Assembly (NCBI GenBank): GCA_000750105.3
Contig: JPHH03000004.1
Location: 1,116,001-1,180,000 of the forward strand
Reading direction: 5' to 3'
Source: Tolypocladium sp. Sup5 PDA-1
Taxonomy: Eukaryota > Ascomycota > Sordariomycetes > Hypocreales > Ophiocordycipitaceae
Length of the DNA: 64,000 nt
The notes under the pieces are model-generated. The model worked only from the letters and a program-made list of their open reading frames with translations. It ran no database searches and was not told the DNA's origin. Shown here piece by piece: positions 55,339 to 64,000 of the stretch (the first letter of the stretch is position 1; every line of letters begins with the position of its first letter). Both the position numbers and the translations under genes were made by a program.

Positions 55339-57585
55339 TTACAGTTCGTCGTGGAAGTCGCCCTCCTCCTCGGGGGCCTCGCCGCCAGCGCCCGCGTACA
55401 TCTTGGAAGTGATGGGGTAGGCGACGTTGGACAGCTTCTCCTTCTGCTCCTCAAAGTCCTCAGCCGTAGCCTCGGCACCGTTCTCCTCGAGCCACTCGGT
55501 GGTCTCCTTGACGGCCTCCAGGATCTAATCATCTTGTTAGTACAGTTGTAAATCCCGATGGCCAATGTGCATCTTCGACTTACAGTCTCCTTGTCCTCCT
55601 CGTCAATCTTGCCGCCAAGACCCTCCTCGTCGCTGACCTGGTTCTTCAAGTTGAAGGCGTAGTTCTCGAGGCCGTTGCGGGCCTCGATGCGCTCGCGGGT
55701 GGCCTTGTCCTCGTCGGCGTACTTCTCAGCCTCGGCAACCATGCGGTCAATCTCCTCCTGGGTGAGACGGCCCTTGTCGTTGGTGATGGTGATGGACTCC
55801 TGCTTGCCGGTGCCCTTGTCGTGGGCGGAGACCTTGAGGATACCGTTGGCGTCGAGCTCGAAGGAGACCTCAATCTGGGGGACGCCGCGAGGGGCGGGGG
55901 GGATGCCGGTGAGCTCGAACTTGCCGAGGTTGTTGTTATCCTTGGTCATGGATCGCTCGCCCTCAAACACCTGGATGAGGACCACAGGCTGGTTGTCGGC
56001 GGCGGTGGAGAAGATCTGGCTCTTGCGGGTAGGGATGGGGGTGTTGCGGGGAATCAGCTTGGTCATGACTCCGCCAGTGGTCTCGATACCGAGGGTCAGA
56101 GGGTTGACGTCCATGAGGACAATCTCCTCAGTGCCCTCCTCTCCGGAAAGAACACCGGCCTGAACGGCGGCACCGAAAGCGACGGCCTCGTCGGGGTTGA
56201 TGCCCTTGGAAGCCTTCTTGCCGTTGAAGTACTCCTCGATCAGGGACTGGACCTTGGGGATACGGGTAGAACCGCCAACCAGAACAATGTCGTCAATCTC
56301 GATCTTCTTGACGTTGGCGTCCTTGAGCACCTGCTCAACGGGCTTGAGGGTCTTCTTGAACAGGTCCATGTTGAGCTCCTCGAACTTGGCGCGGGTAAGG
56401 GTCTCGGAGAAGTCGTTGCCCTCGAAGAAGGCCTCAATCTCAATGCGAGTGCTCATCTGCGACGACAGGGTACGCTTGGCCTTTTCAGCTTCGCGCTTGA
56501 GCTTGCCCATGGCCTTGAGGTCCTTGCTGATGTCGACGCTGTTCTTCTTGTTGTAAGACTTGGCGAAGTAGTTGATGACTCGCTGGTCAAAGTCCTCACC
56601 ACCCAGGTGGGTGTCACCGGCGGTGGCCAGAACCTCGAACACGCCCTGGTCGATGGAGAGCAGGGACACATCGAAAGTACCACCACCAAGATCGTAGACG
56701 ATGATCTGGCGCTCACCGTCGGTCTTGTCCAGACCATAGGCGATGGCGGCGGCGGTGGGTTCGTTGACAATTCGGAGAACGTTCAAGCCGGCAATGACAC
56801 CGGCGTCCTTGGTGGCCTGTCGCTGGTTGTCCTGTACAAGGCGTTAGCAACGGTTGCGACTCTGATCCGCTAACGGCTGGGGACTCACGTTGAAGTAGGC
56901 GGGAACGGTGACGACGGCGTGCGTGACCTTCTTGCCCAGGTAGGACTCGGCCACCTCCTTCATCTTGCCAAGAACCATGGCGGAGATCTCCTCGGGAGTG
57001 AACTTCTTGTCCTCTCCGTTGACCTGGACCTGAACGATGGGCTTGCCCTCCTTGGACAGGACCTTGTAGGGGAAGTGCTTGACATCGGCCTGGACCTCCT
57101 TCTCGTTGAACTTGCGGCCGATCAGACGCCTGCGAGCTGGTCAGCGGCTGGAAACTGGAGTTGGATTCAGGTTCGGGGAGTCTTACTTGATGTCGTAGAT
57201 GGTGTTTGTGGGGTTGGCCGCGGCCTGGTTCTTGGCGGAGTCGCCGACGAGACGCTCCTCATCGGTAAAGGCGACGTAGGAGGGAGTAATTCGGTTGCCC
57301 TGGTCGTTGACGAGAATCTCGACCTTGCCCTTCTGCATCACACCGACGCAGCTGTATGTCGTACCCAGATCCTGAAGAGCGGGAGGCGTGGTCAGCAAAC
57401 GGATCCCTCGCGGCGCGGCGGCCATCGGCGCAACGTGTCCAACTACTTACAATACCAATGACAGTGCCGTAGTTGTCGGCGTCGTCCGCCTGAACAGTCT
57501 GGACAAAGGCCAGGGGCGCAAAGAGGAGGGTGATCCAACAGAGCAGCCCGAGGCCCAGGGCCATCGAGCTCCGTGAGCGAGCCAT
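55339..57585 (-). CDS. KAR2: ER-lumen Hsp70 chaperone BiP/Kar2
   Basis: Five exons (57451-57585, 57187-57371, 56889-57129, 55584-56831, 55339-55524) give 664 residues. It folds secretory proteins, helps pull chains into the ER and controls the unfolded protein response. A signal peptide starts the protein (MARSRSSMALGLGLLCW through VQADD). The Hsp70 ATPase shows DLGTTYSCVGVM, VPAYFNDNQRQATKDAG across an intron, IVNEPTAAAIAYGLD, YDLGGGTFDVSLLSI and VLVGGSTRIPKVQ. The substrate domain and lid follow (NPLTLGIETTGGVMTKLI, FELTGIPPAPRGVPQI). The end is HDEL, the ER-return signal. Introns three and four fall where fungal BiP genes often have them. Confidence 0.96.
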
Positions 57586-58755
57586 TGTGGCAGAGACTTG
57601 TATGCGGGTGCGTATACTCTAAATGCACCACGATGAAAGGAATTGAGATGTAAGAAACGAAGCACAGACGGTCCAACGCAGCGAGGTGCCTCTTTGGTCC
57701 TCGAGCTGTGCGTGTTCACCAGGAAAGGGGAATCTGTGGTGGTGAGGTGGTGGGAGAGAAGCGGTGGGTTTAGGAGAGGAAGAACGGCGACTGCTTTTGA
57801 AGGCCTTGTCTCTCCAAAAAAATGTCGAGGTGTCCAGAGTGTACAAAAAGGCCAGATTTCACGTAAGGTTCCTGGCGCGCCACAAGACCCCAGACGAGGG
57901 CCCCCACGTGACAGGGATCAGTGCAAGGTTCCGCCAGATTCCGCACTGTGCCAAAGGCGTTGGAGCTAGTCATCTCCCAGACGGCTGCCTGGCGAAAATG
58001 CGTTGTCCGGTGCGGCGAGCTACATCTGCTAGAGACAGGAGTACAGTGCGCGGCTGACTCACCTCTAAGGGTCCGGCACATCTCATTGGGGCTCCGGCAG
58101 GGCCAGCGTCAAGCGCCAGGTGTTTGCCGCATCGAGAGTCCCGCGGTAGGCAGGTGACTTTGGTGTCTGTTGGCAGCACGTGGCCCTGCTGTCGCTGCTG
58201 TTCCGAGTACAGGTGCGGGCGGTTACGGGGCGGCGGCATTTTGGTGGCATTTCGCGGGCGTGACTCTCACACGGACCAGTGGTGGCATAGCGCCATAGTG
58301 AAGCAAGCTGGCATCTTCTTTGCGTGAGATCGAATGAGTCAATGCTGGCGAGTGGCCAAATCCACCAGTACACGCTGTATTGGGAAATTGAACACAGTTG
58401 CAGATGCCACATATTGTTAGACTTCCGGTCAGCCTGCGCCCTGACATGTCACAAGGTGGCCATATGCAAGGAACGGCAAAGGCTACGATTGCATCCAGCA
58501 CTATGACTACTTTTGGGTGGGTGGCTGTTTCGAGAATGTTCCAACTTTCAACAAGTGCATTTATGCTTCAGGTGCCTACTCAGATCCGCACCCGACCAAA
58601 AAAGGGTTGGCTCTGGCTCGCGTGGTGACAATCATGACAAGCCCAGATCTCACTCATGTCTCGGTATCCGATTTTGCCTCGGATGGTTATTCGTTCAAAC
58701 CTCATCTATACTGGACAGCTTTATACTCCTTCTTTTGGCCTTGCCCTAATGGCAT
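57586..58755. other. Intergenic, BiP promoter to Hbs1 3' end
   Basis: No gene is seen in 1.17 kb. The first about 500 bases should be the BiP promoter, with a CACGTG element near 57905. Confidence 0.5.
57902..57912 (-). promoter_or_regulatory. CACGTG element in the BiP promoter
   Basis: CACGTG at 57905-57910, about 320 bases upstream of the BiP start. Its ACGTG core is compatible with bZIP factors such as Hac1/HacA or with bHLH factors. It is a candidate unfolded-protein-response site only. Confidence 0.3.
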
Positions 58756-61390
58756 CTACTCCAGCAACCCAGCCGCAATCGTCTCTCCACCACCTCGGAT
58801 GACAACCCTCTGGCCGGCCTCCAGCGGAACCTTGGTGTTGAGCTTGATCCGCAGCCGTGCCACCCCGCCCGGCTGGACAACCTTGGGCTGCTTCTTGATG
58901 ACCTCCCCAGTGGCCTTGTCAAGTGTCGCAGATATGGATTGAATCCGGCCGGCAGCATGCAGTCTGCCCCGGTGAAGATCCACCGGCATGAGCATGACAT
59001 GGTCGAAAGCCATTGCCTTCATGGTAAAGGTATCCCCACACGTAATGGGGTCCTTTGCGTTGCAGATGATATCACCAACCCGTATATGAACAGGGTCGAT
59101 GTTGGTCAGTGCCATGCTAACGCTCTGTCCAGCCACGGCCCAATCTTGCGCGTCGGTGTCCACCATGACCGACTTGATATAGGCTGACTCTCCGCTGGGC
59201 TGCACGAGGATAGCATCTCCAACCTGAACCGTACCCGAGTCAATCCGGCCGGCCAGTGTCGTCGTTCCCTGCTGAGACCGAAACACCTCGGAAATCGCCA
59301 TCCTGAAAGGCTTCTCGAGCGCCCGCGGCGTGGATGGTCCCGATGTCTCCAGCGCCTCCATCAAGGTCTGGCCGGAATACCATGAGGCGGCCGCATCCTC
59401 GATCTTGCGAGCAATGTTGTCTCCGTTCAGCCCCGAAATGGGGATGAAGCTCACATGCTTGCTTTGGAATCCGAGGCCCGTAAGGAATCCGCTGACTTGC
59501 TCGGAGATTTCGTTGAAGCGCTCCTGTGACCAGCTGACCATGTCAAGCTTATTCACGGCCACAATGAGCCGCTGGACGCCCAAGCTCCGCAACAGCAAGA
59601 CGTGTTCTCGGGTCTGCCCCTTCAGGCCCTTCTCATATGCTCCGGTGTTGGCGTCGATAACCAGGATGGCGATGTCGGCCTGACTCGCGCCGGCAATCAT
59701 ATTTGGAACAAAGTCCCGATGCCCTGGAGCGTCCAGGATCGTAAACTTTGTCGTCGGGGTCTCAAAGTGATTGGTCGCGATATCAATCGTCACTCCGCGG
59801 TCCCGCTCTTCGCTCCCCTGGTCCATCACCCATGCCAGGGCAAACGACTGCTTGCCAGCCTTTTCTGCCTGCCTGCGATATTTGTCGACAGTCCGCTGTT
59901 CCACGAATTTGAGTTCCAACAGCAGGCGGCCCATGAGCGTGCTCTTGCCTGCATCAACATGCCCTGTTTGCTCACCGTTAGCCTACGCATACGGCGGCTG
60001 GGTTCTGCTCCACGCCTTACCAACGACAACAAAGGCCGTGCTCTTCTTGCTGTTACTATTCTCAAACTCCTTGACAACGTCGAGGCCCTTGCTCTTAGGT
60101 GGAGGCGCATCGTTAATCTTGATATTCGAGACACCGTTTGTGACGTCCGCTTGTGTTTGGGCGGCTTCCGTTGCCGTCTTCCTCGCGCCTTCAGCCGGTG
60201 TCTTCTTCGCGGCGGGTTTCGGTGCTGCCGCTGTCTTCTTGCCCGCTGAACCAAAAATTAGAATTAGCCCATTATTTTGCCTTTGCAAAATTCGAACCTT
60301 TCGCCTGAGCCGCGAGCACAACGTCGTCTGGACTTGGCTCTGAGAAAGCTGTGGCGAGGAAGGCAGAGGAGGATGCATATGGCATTGCGAATACATCGGG
60401 CCTGTTTGCTTGCCGCGCATCTGAAGCAGAATCAAAGAGCGTCTGGGCAAAGGCAGATGGAGCAGCTTTCGAAGTGGCGATCGTCACGTCGCCGCCCCCG
60501 GTGGTGATGGGAATGCGGTCCGTCCTGGCGACAGTCGCATCTCTCTCTTCGTCTAGAGCCATTTCGGCGTCCCGAAGAGCTCCACGTTGTTCTGTTTGGG
60601 AGACCTGGGGCTCATCCGGGCGGCGCCTCTGTGACTTGAGCGCCGGCTTGTCTGAACTCTTCTGCCTCTTGGCTGGACTCGGCGCAGAACCTGCGCTCTC
60701 CTTATTGGTGTGGTCCGACAATGATAGCCGTTTTATGCCGCTTTCAGCCTGTGAGGCCTTTTCTTGCTCCTTCTTCTCGTCGTTCTTCTTCTTTCTCGCA
60801 GTGGCGAGGGCTTGAAGCTTGGACATCTTGGGAGGGCCGTCGCCACCTCCCAGAAGTCCACCACGAGGTTGCAGCGGCGGTAGGAGCGTGGCTTGCCGGT
60901 CTTTGGGTACATCCAGCCAAGGCATGTCGCTGAATTCCATTTGAGAGAGACGAGATGTCCCGAGGACGGGCCAACCCTTGGAGTCTTTGGATCTCGAAGC
61001 GCCACGTGTCCACCCTCTGCCTTGCACCAGCGATCCTTGGTCTGCTCCAGTGGCCCTCACAAACAGGCCGAGTGTGTCAGAAAAGAAGAATTCGCCAGAC
61101 TTACCCTCGGGAGCTTTCTCCTTCTTTGGCGGTGGCTTTGGTGCGGGAGCAATAAACGTCCTTGTCAAGTAGGCGACGGACTTTTCAACGTCGTAGTAGT
61201 AATGCCACAGTGCCTCCTGGATCTGCGTCACGGTGACCTTGCCGGCATTGTTTCCGAGGGCCTTTTGCACTTCGGCCGTGCCATTGTTCATGGCGGCCCT
61301 GTCCTCGGGGCTTAGTTCGTCCTCCTCTTCTTCATATTCGTCATACTTGTCGACCAAGTCGTCCTCGGTGTAGCCGTCGGCCGGAGACAT
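58756..61390 (-). CDS. HBS1: Ribosome-rescue GTPase Hbs1
   Basis: Three exons (60298-61390, 60021-60245, 58756-59963) give 841 residues. With Dom34/Pelota it splits stalled ribosomes in no-go and non-stop decay. The N-terminal zone (YTEDDLVDKYDEYEEEEDE, then VTVTQIQEALWHYYYDVEKSVAYL) is the ribosome-binding HBS1-N helical domain. A disordered linker leads to the EF-Tu-type GTPase: G1 GHVDAGKST across the last intron, TIDIATNHF, DAPGHRDFV, NKLDMVSWSQ and ISGLNGDNI. Domains 2 and 3 follow (RIDSGTVQVGD, MPVDLHRG, GGETIAAGLLE at the end). A GTAAGT at 61099-61104 inside exon 1 may mark an intron that can also be read through in frame, so the linker length is uncertain. eRF3/Sup35 was considered; the HBS1-N domain argues for Hbs1. 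Confidence 0.9.
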
Positions 61391-62040
61391 GGTGACCGGC
61401 AGGCGGGAGGGTTGGGGGTAGTCGAAAGCGTAGAAAGGTTTCGCAGTGTAATGTTGAAAGGGCCCGCGTAGCCAACAAGCAAAGTATTGCTATGGTTCGG
61501 GGCGATCGGAGGGTATCTCTGAACAAGGATGGCGGCGAAACGAGATGTCGGCCGAAATTGGCGACCCAGATGCGCAGACGAAAGTCAGATGCAGAGGTCG
61601 AGTTTCTCGCTGGTCAGGAATAGGGACGCGACGCGTGTTAGGTGCTTGCACCGCTGCGAAGAAGCAAGGTTTGAGGCACGAAGGCAACAAAAGTCAAAGG
61701 CTTTTAGCTGAGGCTTGAGGCAGACGTTAACGTTAATGTGCGATGAGGGGCAACGGATGGCATGAAGCCAGCAAAAGGCGACCAAGCCATGGAGGGGCAA
61801 ATACAGCTCCATAGTGGCGGGGTACCTGGGAGCTTGGGCAGCGATTAGCGGACTTTTCATTTTCCCGCGTCCCGCGCTGCGGCGTGAGCAAGGCAACCCC
61901 GATAATCTAAAAATTCGAGCCACGACGACGAGCTCCAAGCTATAGCCCATCGCCAACGTCTCGGGCATTTCTTCCTTCGTCGCTCTCATTCTCTTGCCCT
62001 TTGCCGATAGCGCCAGCTCTGCGGGCAGTTTACAGGCAAG
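61391..62040. promoter_or_regulatory. Divergent promoter of HBS1 and CCT5
   Basis: A 650-base gap lies between the two divergent starts. No coding match was found. A pyrimidine-rich leader before 62041 (from about 61960) suits a CCT5 start. Confidence 0.4.
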
Positions 62041-63942
62041 ATGTCTCTCAGTAAGTACCACGCCATCGTTGCCCAGCAAGGGCGGAAAGGGGGGGGAGGG
62101 GTATTGCTTGATTTGAAGCTGACCAGCGGGCAGATCTGGACATGTCGAACGGTAAATACCCACGAAGCTCAAGCGACAACCCACGACTGACGAGAGTGTG
62201 CATTTAGCGTCGGTGATGAAGGATGAGCAAGGCCGTCCTTTCATCATTGTCAGAGAGTAGGTCTCCAGTCCGGCTGCTCAGCGGCGGGCATGGCTGACAG
62301 TCGCATAGTCAGGGAAAGAAGAAGCGACAGTTCGGCAACGAAGCCGTCAAGTCTCACATTCTGGCAGCTCGGACAGTAGCGAACCTCGTAAAGTCCTCCC
62401 TCGGCCCCCGAGGCCTCGACAAGATCCTCATTTCCCCCGATGGCGACATCACGGTGACGAACGACGGCGCGACGATCATGCAACAGATGGAAATCAGCAA
62501 CCACGTTGCCAAGCTGCTGGTTGAGCTGTCAAAGTCTCAGGACGACGAGATTGGCGACGGCACCACTGGTGTCGTCGTCTTGGCCGGTGCGATGTTGGAG
62601 CAGGCAGCCGACCTGATCGACAAGGGCATCCACCCCATCCGGATCGCCGATGGCTATGACCAGGCTTGCGACATCGCCATTGCCGAGTTGGACAGGATCT
62701 CAGACACTATCGAGTTTACAAAGGACGAGACTTCCAACCTGGTCAAGGTCGCCCGAACCAGCCTGGGCAGCAAGATCGTCTCCAAGGCCCACGACCAGTT
62801 CGCCAACATTGCCGTCGACGCCGTTCTATCCGTGGCGGACCTGGAGCGAAAGGACGTTGATTTTGAGTTGATCAAGGTGGACGGCAAGGTTGGCGGCTCG
62901 CTGGAGGACACACTGCTCGTCAAGGGCGTCATTGTGGACAAGGACTTCTCCCACCCCCAGATGCCGTCGGAGATCAGGGACGCCAAGATTGCCATCCTGA
63001 CGTGCGCGTTCGAGCCGCCCAAGCCCAAGACGAAGCACCACCTCGACATCACGAGCGTTGAGGAGTTCAAGAAGCTGCAAAACTACGAGAGCGAGAAGTT
63101 CATTGAGATGATCCAGCAAATCAAGGCCACTGGTGCCAACCTGGCCATCTGCCAGTGGGGGTTCGACGACGAGGCGAACCACTTGCTGCTTCAGAACAAG
63201 CTTCCGGCTGTGCGGTGGGTTGGCGGACCCGAGATCGAGCTGATTGCCATTGCCACAAACGGACGGATAGTACCACGCTTCGAGGACCTCAAGGCGGAGA
63301 AGCTCGGTTCGGCCGGCGTGGTCAGAGAGATGACGTTTGGCACGACGAGGGAGAAGATGTTGGTCATCGAGGAGTGCGCGAATACCCGAGCCGTGACGGT
63401 GTTTGTCCGTGGAAGCAACAAGATGGTCAGTCCGCTGCTTTGCGTTCCTTCTGAAATATCCACTAACGTGTACCCACCAGATCATCGACGAGGCCAAGCG
63501 GTCGCTGCATGACGCTCTCTGTGTCGTCCGAAACCTGGTGCGGGACAACCGAGTGGTCTACGGCGGCGGCGCTGCCGAAATCGCCTGCTCGCTCGCCATC
63601 GAGGACGCCGCCGTCAAGACGCCCGGTCTCGAGCAGTACGCTATGCGTGCCTTCTCCGAGGCTCTGGACGCCGTGCCGATGGCCCTGGCAGAGAACAGCG
63701 GCCTCAACTCCATCGCGACGCTGGCCGAGGTGAAGAGTCAGCAGGTCAAGGCTGGGCCCAGCGGCAGGGGCAGACTCGGTGTCGACTGCATGGGACGGGG
63801 CAACAACGACATGAAGGATGCTTTCGTCATCGACCCGTTGATTGGCAAGAAGCAGCAGCTGCAGCTAGCGACGCAATTATGTCGGATGGTTCTCAAGGTG
63901 AACAACGTCATTGTGTCCGGGGTGGACGAGAACGACTTTTAG
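62041..63942 (+). CDS. CCT5: TRiC/CCT chaperonin subunit epsilon
   Basis: Five exons (62041-62050, 62134-62151, 62208-62256, 62309-63425, 63481-63942) give 551 residues. CCT folds actin, tubulin and WD-repeat proteins in the cytosol. The first exon is only 10 bases and exon 2 only 18, giving MSLNLDMSNASVMKDEQGRP; splice sites and frame support this. ATP-site motifs LGPRGLDKI, TVTNDGATI and DDEIGDGTTGVVVLAG are intact. Epsilon-type signatures include HPIRIADGYDQA, AICQWGFDDEANHLL, VRWVGGPEIELIAIATN and the C-terminal YGGGAAEIACSLAIED and LEQYAMRAFSEALD. The gene stops 58 bases before the window edge. It is divergent from HBS1. Confidence 0.95.
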
Positions 63943-64000
63943 ACGGCCAGGGTAGACGGGATATACCAAAAGCATGTATGGCGGAATAGAGTTGAATCGT

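Noticed and set aside
55821..56873. A 350-residue plus-strand frame opposite BiP
   Set aside because: Long frames antisense to Hsp70 genes are a known effect of their codon use. The minus strand codes an intact BiP.
60272..60297. End of the Hbs1 first frame (SNFAKAK) as a true C-terminus
   Set aside because: A splice donor after QAK and an acceptor at 60245 lead to the GTPase domain in frame, so this is intron sequence.

Overview
This window is nuclear DNA of a filamentous ascomycete, most likely a sordariomycete of the order Hypocreales. The genes carry short introns (about 45-120 bases) with GT...AG borders. Housekeeping proteins such as BiP, CCT5, Hbs1, QCR6 and PHGDH look like those of filamentous fungi, and fungal-only families (Kch1, DUF7924-type, GLEYA/WSC, fungal APH kinases) are present. 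No bacterial operons, tRNA or rRNA genes, CRISPR arrays or complete transposons were found. The species cannot be named from the sequence alone. All exon joins below were worked out by eye and checked only for reading frame and splice signals.

Layout. 1-3.4 kb: no recognisable gene. 3.4-5.6 kb: QCR6 (complex III hinge protein) and a GRAM/WBP2-like protein. 5.6-9.4 kb: long gene-free stretch with GGTA microrepeats. 9.4-13.3 kb: RraA-like aldolase and a GBD/FH3 protein. 14.2-17.5 kb: divergent intradiol dioxygenase and carboxy-muconate cyclase, a beta-ketoadipate pathway pair. 17.6-25 kb: CNNM/Mam3-type CBS membrane protein, 3-phosphoglycerate dehydrogenase, a small membrane protein and glyoxalase I. 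25.9-31.2 kb: an unknown Ser/Pro-rich protein, a roadblock-like protein and a degenerate kinase with a Cys-rich insert. 33-41 kb: Kch1-type K+ transporter, a PNPOx-FNR flavoprotein, an NMN adenylyltransferase fragment and a secreted EEP nuclease. 41.3-42.6 kb: DUF2461 protein. 42.9-54.3 kb: an accessory-looking block with a decayed WSC/GLEYA adhesin, a divergent catalase and GMC oxidoreductase that both end in peroxisomal-type signals, a frameshifted DUF7924-type gene, an APH-type kinase and an unknown protein. 55.3-63.9 kb: BiP, Hbs1 and CCT5.

Working together. The dioxygenase and cyclase would carry out ring opening and lactonisation of protocatechuate or a related catechol. The GMC enzyme probably makes H2O2 that its divergent catalase partner removes, both plausibly in peroxisomes. 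BiP, CCT5 and Hbs1 are protein folding and translation quality-control genes. The items most worth follow-up are the degenerate kinase with its Cys-rich insert, the peroxisomal catalase-oxidase pair with three degenerate repeats in the shared promoter, the adhesin pseudogene with RIP-like changes, and the frameshifted DUF7924-type gene beside an orphan promoter.
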